Below are positions 16,157 through 25,114 of a stretch of DNA of 64,000 nt, piece by piece. The DNA is from Schlegelella_A sp031360885 (lineage in GTDB: Bacteria > Pseudomonadota > Gammaproteobacteria > Burkholderiales > Burkholderiaceae_C): positions 9,223-73,222 of the forward strand of contig JANMCC010000197.1 in NCBI GenBank assembly GCA_031360885.1, read 5' to 3'. Within the stretch, counting starts at the first letter, position 1. Every line of letters begins with the position of its first letter. Under the pieces are notes generated by a model that made no database searches, was not told where the DNA came from, and worked only from the letters and a program-made list of their open reading frames with translations. Both the position numbers and the translations under genes were made by a program.

Positions 16157-18691
16157 CTAGAGTTTGAATGACTTCGGGAGGGCGTGCGGATCAGGGTCGA
16201 GCGCGCTGGCGGATGTTGTCACCCAGGCGCCATGACGATATTGCTCGACGCCGCTTGCCTGCGGGTCGATCCTGAACAGATGCAGCCAGCCGTTGCCCAC
16301 CAGATGGCGCACGATCTCGTGGCCAGCCATCACGGTGTCGATGGCATCTCGCGGCGCTTCGATGAAGACGCTGAGGCGCAGCGGCTCATGGCGCAGCGTA
16401 TGGCCGTCGTGCAGCGACTGCATCGGCAGGCCGATGCGCAGGTCGCCGCCGTTTCCCACGAACACGCCCAGGTGCCCACCCACCACGTTGTGCAGCACCT
16501 TGTTGCCGCTGCCGTAGCGCCGGTTGTCGACCGTGGAGGCGTGGTACTGCATGTTGATCCAGTGGGTCACCACCATGGGCGCAGTCATGATCAGGGTCAG
16601 CACCCCGAGATCGGGGTCGAGCCGATGGTCATAGTCGTGCAGGAAACATCGGCCAGCCAGATTGAGGTGCTTGGTGCGTGAACGCGGCGCGACGATGAAC
16701 GCGGCGTTGTTGGCCAGACCCCATTCGGGGCGCACCTGCGCCCAGTCGTTGGCACGTTCCAGCACCGCCCGCTTCAAGGCCGCGTCTTGGCCTGCCAACG
16801 CGCCCAGGCCCAGCCCCTCGGCACGCTCGCTGCGCGCGAGGGCTCCGGCGGCTTCGAGCCAGACGCGCAGTTGCATCAGTTCCGCCTGCAGCGCGGCAGG
16901 CACGCCGTCGGTGTCGTACAGCAGCACCTGGTCGGTTGTGGTGTTGTGCAGAGCGGGCAGGAAGTGTGTGTCGCTGGGGATGGCGATGCCCAGCGCTCGC
17001 AAGTGTTCGCGCACGGCCGATGTGTTGAGCATGCCGGCCAGCACACGGGCATTCACCTCGCCGGTCTGGCCGCCGCATGCGCCGCAGTCGAGCCCCGCGC
17101 TGTGCGGGTTGTTGGCACTCTGGCTGCCGTGGCCGGCTAGCACCACCAGCCGGGCAAAGCCGCTGACCAGGCCCATCGCACCCAGGATGCCCTTGGCGAT
17201 GGCGGCGGCTGCCGCCGGGTCCGTGCCGGCCTGGGGCAAGCAGGGCCGCAGGGTCGCTGCAACCTGGGCGGGCAGGCCGGTGTCTTCCCAGCGCGCAGGG
17301 GCGGTGGTGGAAGGCAGGCTGTCGGCCAGCAACTTACCGCCATACAACAGGCCCATGGTTTCAACGAAGCTGAAGGCCGACGCCGGCGCGGCACGGAACT
17401 CGGCCCAGCGTTGGCGCCACTGCAAGGCATGGCGGCGCTGCCGGGCCAGCAGCTGTCCCAGTCCGTCGCTGCCGGTGTCTTCGGTCACGCAATGCGCCGG
17501 CGTCAGCAGGCCCGGCAACTGCGGGCGCTTCAACGCACTGCCCACTGGAGAGTAGGCAATGAACAGGCCGAAGAATCCGGCAAAGCCAAGGGTCTGCACG
17601 TCTGGGCTGACAGACTCCAGTGCACGGCGAAAGACTTCGGAACGCACGTCGATGCAGAACATCGCCTGCACCGCCGGACGCTGCTGCATAGCGCCAGGCA
17701 ACGGCTGGCTCAGGCCTCGAATCAGCGGCTGCTGGTAGGCGATCTCGGTGGCACTCTGAAGCAACCAGTCCGTGCGCTGCGCCGACTGCAGCTCGGCAAC
17801 AGCCTGCCCAGCGCGGCCCCACTGCGCGGCCCAGCCTGCGGGCAAGGTACCTTCGGGCGCGTCGTCGAACAGCAACCACTCCCAGGCGATGCGGATGGCC
17901 AGCAGGTGCTCGATCTGGTCGTTGTCGCCGGCGCCCAGACGCGCTTGCCAGCGTTCATGGGCGCACCACGCGGCCCAGCCTCCGATGGCCAGGAGCACAG
18001 AGCTGAGGTAGCTCTCGCGCCCTTCTTCGGCGATGCCCAGGCGCTGCAGCGCAGCGGCTATCAGCGCTCGCGGCGCGGTAGGAAGGTTCGCCAGGCGCTG
18101 GCGCAGTGCGCCGTGTCCGTGGCGCCAGACCGGGCCGTGATCGGCCGCGAGCTGCTGGCACCAGCTCTCCAGCAGGCTCTTGGAATGGTCCATGGCCCAG
18201 GCGGCCTGGTGGCGGTCGAAGTAGGCCGCGCAGTGCTGGCTGACCTGGTGGGTGACAAGATCGGCCCAGCTCAGGCCGGGGCGCGGTGCGGCCACGCGGT
18301 CACGCAGGTCAGTCACCAATGGCAAGCGCGATAGCGGCGCGGACGGGCCTTCCAACGCGGCGACCAGCTGGGCCACGCGGGCGCGCTGCTCCTCGAGCGA
18401 CGCGGCTGCGCTGTGCTCGACCGCCACGGCGGCCTGCAGGTGCTGCTCCTGCAACCGGCCCTCAGCCCACTGCTCGCGGAACCACTCGCGGGGCATGGTC
18501 AGCCGTGTGCCCGCCAGCGTGCCGAGCGCTGCGGCGGCGTCGGGCATGGGCCGACCGACCCAACCCCAGTAGGGATTGACGGCAATGAACTCGTCCAGCG
18601 GCCAAGTGGGGGCGATGCGCGCTGCCGCAGTGTCGATGTGCTTGGCCAGTGCCTGCGTTTGCAGCCCGGGTGTTTCGACGACGGCGTTCAT
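16157..18691 (-). CDS. dabA: Inorganic carbon transporter subunit DabA
   Basis: An 844-residue DUF2309 (UPF0753) protein, the zinc-containing, carbonic-anhydrase-like subunit of the DabAB bicarbonate/CO2 accumulation system. Expected zinc ligands are present: Cys and Asp in 'MFCIDVRSE' and later His and Cys in 'GHGSQSANNPHSAGLDCGAC'. Other family blocks are 'AVNPYWGW' near the start, 'DHRLDPDLGVLT' and 'GGDLRIGLPMQSL'. Its ATG overlaps the dabB stop by 4 bp, so dabB and dabA are co-translated. DabAB is known from autotrophs and also from heterotrophs that need bicarbonate under air. The divergent LysR gene is the likely regulator. Confidence 0.95.
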   Translation of the reverse strand: MNAVVETPGLQTQALAKHIDTAAARIAPTWPLDEFIAVNPYWGWVGRPMPDAAAALGTLAGTRLTMPREWFREQWAEGRLQEQHLQAAVAVEHSAAASLEEQRARVAQLVAALEGPSAPLSRLPLVTDLRDRVAAPRPGLSWADLVTHQVSQHCAAYFDRHQAAWAMDHSKSLLESWCQQLAADHGPVWRHGHGALRQRLANLPTAPRALIAAALQRLGIAEEGRESYLSSVLLAIGGWAAWCAHERWQARLGAGDNDQIEHLLAIRIAWEWLLFDDAPEGTLPAGWAAQWGRAGQAVAELQSAQRTDWLLQSATEIAYQQPLIRGLSQPLPGAMQQRPAVQAMFCIDVRSEVFRRALESVSPDVQTLGFAGFFGLFIAYSPVGSALKRPQLPGLLTPAHCVTEDTGSDGLGQLLARQRRHALQWRQRWAEFRAAPASAFSFVETMGLLYGGKLLADSLPSTTAPARWEDTGLPAQVAATLRPCLPQAGTDPAAAAAIAKGILGAMGLVSGFARLVVLAGHGSQSANNPHSAGLDCGACGGQTGEVNARVLAGMLNTSAVREHLRALGIAIPSDTHFLPALHNTTTDQVLLYDTDGVPAALQAELMQLRVWLEAAGALARSERAEGLGLGALAGQDAALKRAVLERANDWAQVRPEWGLANNAAFIVAPRSRTKHLNLAGRCFLHDYDHRLDPDLGVLTLIMTAPMVVTHWINMQYHASTVDNRRYGSGNKVLHNVVGGHLGVFVGNGGDLRIGLPMQSLHDGHTLRHEPLRLSVFIEAPRDAIDTVMAGHEIVRHLVGNGWLHLFRIDPQASGVEQYRHGAWVTTSASALDPDPHALPKSFKL

Positions 18692-20319
18692 GCACGGGCA
18701 CCGACGGGTGTGGAATCGAGGACCGTGCTGGCGTCAGTCGAGGGCAGCGGCGCGGCGGCGGCCGCGGGCCCGGGCGGGTGCCACAGGGCGAAGGCGATCC
18801 GGTTGAACTTCTCGTCCAGGAACAACCCGCCGTAGAACCAGGGGTACAGGCGGAGCGCCAGCGCGCCCTGCGGCGCCACCGCGATGAGCGACTGCAACAG
18901 GAACAGCCCCGCGAAAGCCAGTGCCACGAGCAGCCACAAGGCCGTCGGCGCGGTGGCCGCGTTCGGCGTCAACCAGACTGCACCGAGCGCGTGCAGGCCG
19001 AAATAGGCCAGCGCCACGCCAAGGGCCCCCAGGGCCAGCGCCGGCAGCCACAGGCCGCCCAGGCGCAGGGACTGGGCATGCACCAGCGGCACCAGGGCCA
19101 GGGCAACGATGCCGGCCAGCACCGCCACCGCGGGCGACGCGGCGGCATGCTCCGGCAGCAGCATCCCGAATACCGTCCTGGCTGCCAGCATCATGCCCAC
19201 GCCGATCAGCGCGCCGGCCACCAGCGCCAGCGGCCCCGGCGCCGCGGCTCGAGGCGTCAACTGCACCAGCATCGCTCGGCGCACCGCGCCCCCGGCGCCC
19301 AGGAAGGCGTGGGCCTTGTACAGCGAATGCGCCACCAGGTGCACAAGCGCCATCTCCCACACGCCCAGACCACACTGCATCAGCATGAAGCCCATCTGCG
19401 CCGTGGTGGACCAGGCCAGCATCACCTTGATGCTGATGCGCGTGGTCATCACCAGCGCCGCCAGCACAGCCGTGGCCGTGCCCGCCACCACCAGCAGGAC
19501 CTGCGCGGCCGGCACCTCGCCCACCAGCAGCGCAAAGCGCATCAGCACGAAACCGCCGAGGTTGACCACACCCGCATGCAGCAGGGCCGACACCGGCGTG
19601 GGCGCTTCCATCACCTGGATCAACCAGCCATGAAAGGGCAGTTGCGCGCATTTCAGCAGTGCGGCGCAAGCGATCAGCAGCACTGCGGCCTGCGCCGCCA
19701 TCGGCAGCGGGTCTTGTGCTGCAAGCAGCGCGATCCGGTCGATTTGCAGAGTGCCGAAGGCGGTGTACAGCAGGCCGGCGGCGGCCAGCATGGCCACGTC
19801 GGCCGCTCGGCCGACAATGAACTTCTTGTGGGCCGCCACCACTGCAGCAGGCCGTTCGCCAAAGAACGTGAGCAACCGGTGCAGCGCCAGGCTGGTGGCC
19901 GCCCAGGCCAGGGTCAGTACCAGCACGTTGTTCGTCGCCACCACCAAGGTCACGGTGGCCAGCGTGGCCATCAGCCAGCGCACGTAGTGGCGCTCGTCGC
20001 GCTCACCGTTCAGGTAGGGCTGCGAGTAGCGCACGATGACCCACCCGACGAAGGCCACCAGCACCATCACCACGCTGCCTACGGCATCGGCGCGCAGGCC
20101 ATGGCCCGAGCCGGTCAGGCCCGACAGCACTGTCGCCAGCGACAGCACCGCGAAGGCCACCGCCGCCGCCGCTGCCCAGCGCGCGCCACGCCAGGCCGCC
20201 GCGGTGGTGGCGCCGGGACGGGCCCGCAGGGACGCCGCGCCGGCCGTGAGTGTCGGCCCCAGCACCAGGGCAACCTGCCAGAGTGGCAGTACGGGTGTGA
20301 TGTCGTGGAGCGGAGTCAT
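18688..20319 (-). CDS. dabB: Inorganic carbon transporter membrane subunit DabB
   Basis: A 543-residue membrane protein of the proton-conducting NuoL/MrpA family. About 13 hydrophobic segments are visible, with the central ion-channel helix block 'HKKFIVGRAADVAML' and 'LPFHGWLIQVMEAPTPVSAL', where Lys, His and Glu form the proton path. It partners DabA, expected to couple ion flow to hydration of CO2 to bicarbonate inside the cell. The start MTPLHDITPVLPL is chosen because the 20 upstream in-frame codons run into the promoter. A gene next to dabA with this fold is typically dabB rather than part of complex I. Confidence 0.92.
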   Translation of the reverse strand: MTPLHDITPVLPLWQVALVLGPTLTAGAASLRARPGATTAAAWRGARWAAAAAVAFAVLSLATVLSGLTGSGHGLRADAVGSVVMVLVAFVGWVIVRYSQPYLNGERDERHYVRWLMATLATVTLVVATNNVLVLTLAWAATSLALHRLLTFFGERPAAVVAAHKKFIVGRAADVAMLAAAGLLYTAFGTLQIDRIALLAAQDPLPMAAQAAVLLIACAALLKCAQLPFHGWLIQVMEAPTPVSALLHAGVVNLGGFVLMRFALLVGEVPAAQVLLVVAGTATAVLAALVMTTRISIKVMLAWSTTAQMGFMLMQCGLGVWEMALVHLVAHSLYKAHAFLGAGGAVRRAMLVQLTPRAAAPGPLALVAGALIGVGMMLAARTVFGMLLPEHAAASPAVAVLAGIVALALVPLVHAQSLRLGGLWLPALALGALGVALAYFGLHALGAVWLTPNAATAPTALWLLVALAFAGLFLLQSLIAVAPQGALALRLYPWFYGGLFLDEKFNRIAFALWHPPGPAAAAAPLPSTDASTVLDSTPVGARA

Positions 20320-20420
20320 GGCTGATCCCGTGTGGCGATGACCCACTGTGCCCAGATCACACTGTTCCGTAAAATACATTGTTCAGCATCTTATGTGCTG
20401 TAAAACAGAACGGTTGTCCG
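20320..20420. promoter_or_regulatory. Divergent promoter region dabB / LysR gene
   Basis: About 100 bp between the dabB and LysR starts. AT content rises sharply at 20365-20410, with TTCCGTAAAATACA at 20366-20379 and CTGTAAAACA at 20398-20407. The second motif is repeated exactly before the other LysR gene of this block (25105-25114). A LysR-type activator usually binds such an intergenic region to control itself and the divergent operon. The binding role is inferred from position. Confidence 0.5.
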
Positions 20421-21326
20421 ATGTCGCGCCTGAACTTTCATCACTTGCACTACTTCTGGGCCGTGGCCAAGGAAGGCAACCTCACGCGCGCCGCGATGCG
20501 GTTGCATGTGTCGCAGTCGGCGCTGTCGGCGCAGATCAGGCAGCTCGAAGATCAGCTCGGCCAGCTCCTGTTCGCCCGCGTCGGCCGCAGCATGCAGCTC
20601 ACCGAAGCCGGGCAGCTGGCGCTGGGTTATGCCGATTCGATCTTCGCCGCAGGCGCCGAACTGACCGCGCTGCTGCGCGAGGGCCACCGCGAAGAGCGCC
20701 AGGTGCTGCGCATCGGCGCCGTGGCCACGCTGTCACGGAATTTCCAGGAGAACTTTCTCCGGCCCCTGCTGGAGCGCGCCGATGTCGAACTGGTTCTGCA
20801 CTCTGGCGGGTTGCCGGACCTGCTGGCGCGGCTGCGAGTGCACACGCTGGACCTGATCCTTTCCAACCAGCGTGTGCACGCCAGCGCCGACAACCCCTGG
20901 CGCTGCCAGCGCATCGCGCGCCAACCCGTCAGCCTCGTCGGCAGGCCGCGCCCCAAGCGAAAGGCGTTCCGCTTTCCAGACGAACTGGCCGAGGTTTCGT
21001 TGCTGCTGCCCGGGCGCGACAGCGACATCCGCACCGGCTTCGACGTGATGTGCGAGCAGCTCGGCATCCGCTACCGGCTGCGCGCCGAGGTCGACGACAT
21101 GGCGCTGCTGCGCCTGCTCGCCCGCGACTCCGACAGCGTGGCGCTGCTGCCCACCGTGGTGGTGCAGGACGAGCTGCGAAGCGGGCGCCTGGTGCAATAC
21201 GGCGTGGTGCCGGATCTCTACGAGAACTTCTACGCCATCTCGGTACGCCGGCACTTCGAGCCACCGTTGCTCAAGGCATTGCTCAAGCAATCGGAAGCGC
21301 AGGTGCTGGGCTCGGCGTCCGGTTGA
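20421..21326 (+). CDS. LysR-family regulator, probable dabBA regulator
   Basis: A 301-residue LysR-type transcription factor. The N-terminal winged helix has 'NFHHLHYFWAVAKEGNLTRA' and 'LHVSQSALSAQIRQLEDQLG', a start typical of NhaR-like LysR proteins. The C-terminal part is a periplasmic-binding-like effector domain. The ATG at 20421 is chosen over an in-frame start 42 bp upstream because it gives the family N-terminus. It is divergent from dabBA, and LysR proteins usually control the adjacent divergent operon, here possibly in response to CO2 or bicarbonate supply. The effector is unknown. Confidence 0.9.
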   Translation: MSRLNFHHLHYFWAVAKEGNLTRAAMRLHVSQSALSAQIRQLEDQLGQLLFARVGRSMQLTEAGQLALGYADSIFAAGAELTALLREGHREERQVLRIGAVATLSRNFQENFLRPLLERADVELVLHSGGLPDLLARLRVHTLDLILSNQRVHASADNPWRCQRIARQPVSLVGRPRPKRKAFRFPDELAEVSLLLPGRDSDIRTGFDVMCEQLGIRYRLRAEVDDMALLRLLARDSDSVALLPTVVVQDELRSGRLVQYGVVPDLYENFYAISVRRHFEPPLLKALLKQSEAQVLGSASG

Positions 21327-21348
21327 CCCGCCGCGTGCGGTGGCGGGA

Positions 21349-21705
21349 TCAATCGGTACTGCGCATCCGACTGATGATCCCGCAAGCCAGGGCAATCAGC
21401 AGGATGGCGCCACTCTCGTACAGCAGCACGACCGCGTCGGTTTCCTTGCCCTGCAGGATGATCAGACGGCTTAGCGCCGTGATGGCGATGAAGAGTGGCA
21501 GCAGGATGAGGTTGCGCTGCCGGCTGTAGAACGCCGCCAGCATCCCCAGCACCTCCGCATAGATGAACATCAGCAGCAGGTCCTTCAACTCGACCTTTCG
21601 ATTCTCGACCAGCAGCAGGATCTCCTGCCCCATCGCGACCACGGTGAACGCCGCGATCAGCAGCAGGAAGAGCTTCTCGGTGGTGTCGATCGCGCGTTTG
21701 ACCAT
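21349..21705 (-). CDS. PsiE-family membrane protein
   Basis: A 118-residue protein with four predicted membrane helices, matching the phosphate-starvation-inducible E (PsiE) family: 'EKLFLLLIAAFTVVAMGQEI', 'LLLMFIYAEVLGML' and 'ITALSRLIIL' are characteristic. A strong ribosome site (GAGGAG) precedes the ATG. It is the last gene of the minus-strand run hpf-like, bax-inhibitor, terB, terC, exoD, psiE. The biochemical function of PsiE is not known; in E. coli it responds to phosphate limitation and cAMP. Confidence 0.8.
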   Translation of the reverse strand: MVKRAIDTTEKLFLLLIAAFTVVAMGQEILLLVENRKVELKDLLLMFIYAEVLGMLAAFYSRQRNLILLPLFIAITALSRLIILQGKETDAVVLLYESGAILLIALACGIISRMRSTD

Positions 21706-21724
21706 CTTCGTCTCCTCACGAGGT

Positions 21725-22330
21725 TCACGTGCCGATCATGCGAAGAACGACAGCGTCCAGCGATGACCAGGCGGCGACTGCCAGCGCCAGCGGCCAGGCC
21801 GTGCCCAGCAGACCGCTGCCTGCCGCCAGCAGCAAGGCCAAGCCGTCGCGGCGAAGGAGACCCATTCCTGCAAAGACCAGCGCGAGCCCCGGGAGCACGT
21901 TGCCCAGCGGTATGGGTAGCGCAATCAAGGCGCCCATCAATGCGGCGCCTCCTGCCATGACACGATTCGGAAGCCGGTCGACAAGTGCGTGCAAACGCGG
22001 CCGGTGGGTCCGCGCGGCCAGATCGTGAAACCGCGCCAGTATTCGCAGGACGCGCAGTGCACGTTCCCGTGTCAAGCCGAAGCCGCCAAAGCGAGCCGGC
22101 AGACTCATCTCGCCGGCACGTCTCCAGCTCATCACAGCCATCGCGAACACGGCCGCACCAACCACGGTGCCGATCCCGGGCAGCGGGCAAAGGCACAACG
22201 TTCCGAGCAACACCAGCAGCGCCTCTCGCACCTGCGGGCGGTGTGCATCGACCAGAAACTGCAGATTGGTTTGCTCGCCCTGCAGTTCATCGGCGGCGGA
22301 CCTGAGCCGTTCGGCAATCGAGCCGGTCAC
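21725..22330 (-). CDS. ExoD-family membrane protein
   Basis: A 201-residue protein of the ExoD (exopolysaccharide synthesis) family. The family pattern is visible as 'TLCLCPLPGIGTVVGA' and 'LPIPLGNVLPGLALVFAGMG', with three to four hydrophobic segments. The start is taken as a GTG at 22330 that overlaps the terC stop (GTGA); a GTG at 22369 is also in frame and neither has a strong ribosome site. In rhizobia ExoD loss affects exopolysaccharide and alkali tolerance, but its mechanism is unknown. It lies between terC and psiE, with 19 bp to psiE. Confidence 0.75.
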   Translation of the reverse strand: MTGSIAERLRSAADELQGEQTNLQFLVDAHRPQVREALLVLLGTLCLCPLPGIGTVVGAAVFAMAVMSWRRAGEMSLPARFGGFGLTRERALRVLRILARFHDLAARTHRPRLHALVDRLPNRVMAGGAALMGALIALPIPLGNVLPGLALVFAGMGLLRRDGLALLLAAGSGLLGTAWPLALAVAAWSSLDAVVLRMIGT

Positions 22331-23319
22331 GGTGCACTGGTTGCGGGCGTCCCGCTGCGCGTCTTCCACAACGAGACCAGGACGCCACCGGCGATCAGCC
22401 CAAAGGTCACCGTGAGCGAAAGCGCAGGCGGGAACTTGCCGACGAAGCCGACCAGAAAGATCTTGGCGCCGATGAAGACCAGCACCAGGGCAAGCGCATA
22501 TTTGAGGTACTTGAAGCGGTGGATCATCGCGGCCAGCGCGAAGTACAGCGCGCGCAGCCCGAGGATCGCGAAGATATTGCTGGTGTAGACGATGAAAGGG
22601 TCGGTGGTGATGGCGAAGATCGCCGGCACCGAGTCGACAGCGAACACCAGATCGACGAACTCGATCAGCAGCAGCGCCAGGAACAGCGGCGTCGCCCAGA
22701 GGGTCGCACGGCCGGTGCGCGGATCGGCCTGGCGCACCCAGAACGCATTTCCATGCAGCGTATCGGTCACGCGCAGGTGCTTGCGCAGGAATCTCAGCAG
22801 CGGGTTGCCGGCGATGTCAGGCACGTGGTCGGCAAGCCTCCACATCTTGATGCCCGTCACCACGAGGAAGGCACCGAAGAGGTAGAGCACCCAGCTGAAC
22901 TGACTCACCAGCATCGCGCCCAATCCGATCATGATCGCGCGCAGTACGATCACGCCCACGATCCCCCAGAACAACACCCGGTGCTGGTAGTGACGCGGAA
23001 TCGCAAAGAACGAGAAGATCAGGGCGATGACGAACACGTTGTCCATCGACAAGGACTTCTCGATCATGAAGCCCGTCAGGTAGGCGATGCCACTGGGCTC
23101 GCCCAGGTACCACCACACCCAGGCGCCGAAGCACAGGGCCACCGTGATGTAGCCCGACGACAGAAGCAGGCTCTCCCTGACGCCGATCTCGTGATCGTCC
23201 TTGTGCAGCACTCCCAGGTCGAAGGCGAGCAGCGCAGCGACGATGGCGACGAAGGCCAGCCAGACCCAGGCAGCCTTGCCGAGTACATCGGCAGCGAGCA
23301 ATGAACTGAGGAGATCCAT
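22327..23319 (-). CDS. TerC/Alx-family membrane protein
   Basis: A 330-residue integral membrane protein of the TerC family with about nine hydrophobic segments. Conserved acidic motifs lie within helices: 'LLAFDLGVLHKDDHEIGV', 'EKSLSMDNVFVIALIF' and 'LLIEFVDLVFAVDSVPAI'. The Asp pairs in 'SMDN' and 'FAVDSVP' are typical metal- or substrate-path residues. Relatives include tellurite-resistance TerC and the manganese exporter Alx/MntX-like proteins, so metal ion export is a reasonable inference. The start MDLLSSLL follows a GAACTGAGGAGATCC-like leader (ribosome site on the minus strand is weak). A longer in-frame start is 174 bp upstream but looks non-coding. Confidence 0.9.
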   Translation of the reverse strand: MDLLSSLLAADVLGKAAWVWLAFVAIVAALLAFDLGVLHKDDHEIGVRESLLLSSGYITVALCFGAWVWWYLGEPSGIAYLTGFMIEKSLSMDNVFVIALIFSFFAIPRHYQHRVLFWGIVGVIVLRAIMIGLGAMLVSQFSWVLYLFGAFLVVTGIKMWRLADHVPDIAGNPLLRFLRKHLRVTDTLHGNAFWVRQADPRTGRATLWATPLFLALLLIEFVDLVFAVDSVPAIFAITTDPFIVYTSNIFAILGLRALYFALAAMIHRFKYLKYALALVLVFIGAKIFLVGFVGKFPPALSLTVTFGLIAGGVLVSLWKTRSGTPATSAP

Positions 23320-23447
23320 GGACTTTGCGGGTGTTGAAATTCGAACAAGACCGACGCGATCCGGAACGGATGAAGGGGTCGCGGCGCCCGCTGGCGCCGG
23401 ACGATGGCCGCATGCGAACGATCCTGTACCGAGCCGGGCGCCGGTGG

Positions 23448-23864
23448 CTAGCGTGGCGCTGGCGAGTCCAGCATCTGCCGGTGCAGCCCCCAATGCTCGA
23501 CGGCGTTGACGAGCACGACCGATTCACCGTCGGCAACGTGGCCATCGGCTTCCACGACCGCCACGCACAGCTTGAGTACGCGGCGGCGCAGCAGCGGATC
23601 GTCGACCTCGGCCATGAGCTGACCCAGCATCTCCGGCTCGATCTGCCCGGCGTCGCCCCAGTGCGAATTCCGGGCCTGAAGCAGGTCTTCGCAGAAGCTC
23701 TGCAGCAGCGAATTCATCTCTTCGGGAGCGATGCCGAGTTGCCCGTAGGCTCCCAGCCGATCGAGCATTTCGAGTTCGGTCCTCGATACATGGCCGTCGG
23801 CCACGAGGGCCAATGCAACGATCCGGGCAGCTGCCTGCGGGCTGTTGGTCGGGTAATGGCGCAT
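23448..23864 (-). CDS. TerB-family protein
   Basis: A 138-residue cytoplasmic, all-helical protein with the TerB duplicated motif: 'VADGHVSRTELEML' near residue 22 and 'VEADGHVADGESVVL' near residue 105. Each copy carries an acidic loop of the kind that binds metal in TerB. The start has a good ribosome site (AAAGGAAACCCC before ATG). TerB and TerC homologues often occur together in stress or tellurite-response gene sets. Here 128 bp separate it from terC, all on one strand. Metal binding is inferred from the family. Confidence 0.8.
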   Translation of the reverse strand: MRHYPTNSPQAAARIVALALVADGHVSRTELEMLDRLGAYGQLGIAPEEMNSLLQSFCEDLLQARNSHWGDAGQIEPEMLGQLMAEVDDPLLRRRVLKLCVAVVEADGHVADGESVVLVNAVEHWGLHRQMLDSPAPR

Positions 23865-23948
23865 GGGGTTTCCTTTGACAGATCAGTTGAAGGTGCCGTC
23901 GAGCCACGAACTTGTGCGGGGCGCGAACCGAGGCGACTTGTTGTGCAA

Positions 23949-24650
23949 TCACTCGTCGGAGCCGCCCAGGCCGAAGAGGCTGAGCAGGCTGGCGAACAGG
24001 TTGAAGATCGAGACGTACAAACCAACTGTCGCCAACACGTAGTTGGTTTCGCCACCGTGAACGATTCGGCTGGTCTCGACCAGGATCAGACCGGCCGACA
24101 GCAGCGCGACCATCGCTGTGACCACCAGTCCCAGCATCGGAACCTGGAGGAACACGGCGGCGAGTCCAGCGAGTAGCGCGACGACCATGCCGGCGAACAG
24201 GAAGCCGCCCATGAAGCTGAAGTCGCGCCGTGTGGTCAGCACCCAGGCGGACAGCGCGAGGAAGATTGCACCGGTGGCGGCCAGGGCCATCGCGACGATC
24301 TGCCCGCCCCCCGGCAAGGTCATCACCTTGGCCAGCAACGGACCGAGCGTGTAACCCATGAATCCGGTCAGGCCGAACACGGCCGGCAGCGCCCATGCGG
24401 AATTCTTCAGTCGATAGACCGCGAAGAGCAGGCCGAAGTAGCCTGCCAGGGTCAGCAAGATGCCCGGTGCGGGCCATTGCGACGCTGCGCTCATGGCAGC
24501 GACGCCGGCACTGAACAGCAGTGTCAGCGACAGCAGCGCATAAGTGTTGCGCAGCACGCGCGAAGTCACGCTCGCCGCCAGGGTCGGCGGGGTGGCCACC
24601 ATCGGCAGAGTCGTCGCGGCGGCGTTCGAGATGGGAGTGCGGGGTTGCAT
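23949..24650 (-). CDS. Bax inhibitor-1/YccA-family membrane protein
   Basis: A 233-residue membrane protein with seven hydrophobic segments and an acidic C-terminus (GLGGSDE). The family signature is seen as 'RNTYALLSLTLLFSAGVAAM', 'FGLTGFMGYTLGPLL', 'LVETSRIVHGGETNYV' and 'ATVGLYVSIFNLFASLL', with the conserved Asp/Glu and 'GLY...NLF' of YccA. The start at MQPRTPIS has a GGAG site 9 bp upstream; an ATG 21 bp upstream is less likely. YccA modulates the FtsH membrane protease, and relatives are calcium leak channels; which applies here is unknown. It follows the HPF-like gene by 29 bp. Confidence 0.88.
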   Translation of the reverse strand: MQPRTPISNAAATTLPMVATPPTLAASVTSRVLRNTYALLSLTLLFSAGVAAMSAASQWPAPGILLTLAGYFGLLFAVYRLKNSAWALPAVFGLTGFMGYTLGPLLAKVMTLPGGGQIVAMALAATGAIFLALSAWVLTTRRDFSFMGGFLFAGMVVALLAGLAAVFLQVPMLGLVVTAMVALLSAGLILVETSRIVHGGETNYVLATVGLYVSIFNLFASLLSLFGLGGSDE

Positions 24651-24679
24651 GTCATTTGCTCCTTGGAACATGGGTGCGA

Positions 24680-25021
24680 TCAGCGGTCAAAGGCAACGAC
24701 GCGTCGCCCCGGCTCGCGAGGACCACCACCGCGACGCCAAAGGCGCAGCAGCAGGCGGGTTGCGCGGCAGAGTGCGCTGTCGAGTGCCGTGCGCCAGTCG
24801 CGCGCCATCGCGGTGACGACGACTGTCCCGCGGCCGTCGGTCCGCAGATGGATCTGGCACCGCTTGTCCACTCCGCCGCGCGGACCATTGACATCGGACA
24901 GCTGAACAGTGGCACGGGGGACCAGCCAGTTCAGACGCCGCATGACGAAGCGCACGCGGCGCACCGCCAGGTCGCGAAATTCGTTCGCTTCGCAGTCGCG
25001 GGAGCTGAAGAGCACTTGCAT
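24680..25021 (-). CDS. HPF/RaiA-like ribosome-associated protein
   Basis: A 113-residue protein resembling ribosome hibernation factors (HPF/RaiA, sigma54-modulation family). It starts MQVLFSSRDCEANEF after a strong ribosome site (GGAGGTCC), has the beta-alpha-beta-beta-beta-alpha order with 'VRRVRFVMRRLNWLVPRATVQL', and ends with a basic stretch. Residues like 'DKRCQIHLRTDGRGTVVV' and 'DWRTALDSALCRATRLL' match the family fold. It differs from classic HPF by an extra Arg-rich C-terminus and by lying in a membrane/stress operon. Its role in inactivating ribosomes under stress is inferred. Confidence 0.75.
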   Translation of the reverse strand: MQVLFSSRDCEANEFRDLAVRRVRFVMRRLNWLVPRATVQLSDVNGPRGGVDKRCQIHLRTDGRGTVVVTAMARDWRTALDSALCRATRLLLRLWRRGGGPREPGRRVVAFDR

Positions 25022-25104
25022 CGAGGACCTCCGTCGGTTGAACATGGCAGCACGATAAATTTCCGACGCATTCTGAAAAAGCAGAGAATCAGGTACCCAT
25101 GCTT

Positions 25105-25114
25105 CTGTAAAACA
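25105..25114 (+). promoter_or_regulatory. Shared CTGTAAAACA motif before LysR gene
   Basis: CTGTAAAACA overlaps the first base of the LysR start codon. The identical 10 bases occur at 20398-20407, 14 bp before the start of the other LysR gene in this block. The 92-bp divergent region between the HPF-like and LysR genes is otherwise AT-rich (GATAAATTTCC, TTCTGAAAAAG). It may be an autoregulatory site, inferred from position only. Confidence 0.4.

Noticed and set aside
18688..20319. Membrane subunit as part of respiratory complex I (NuoL)
   Set aside because: No other nuo genes are near, and the gene is translationally coupled to dabA, which identifies it as DabB.
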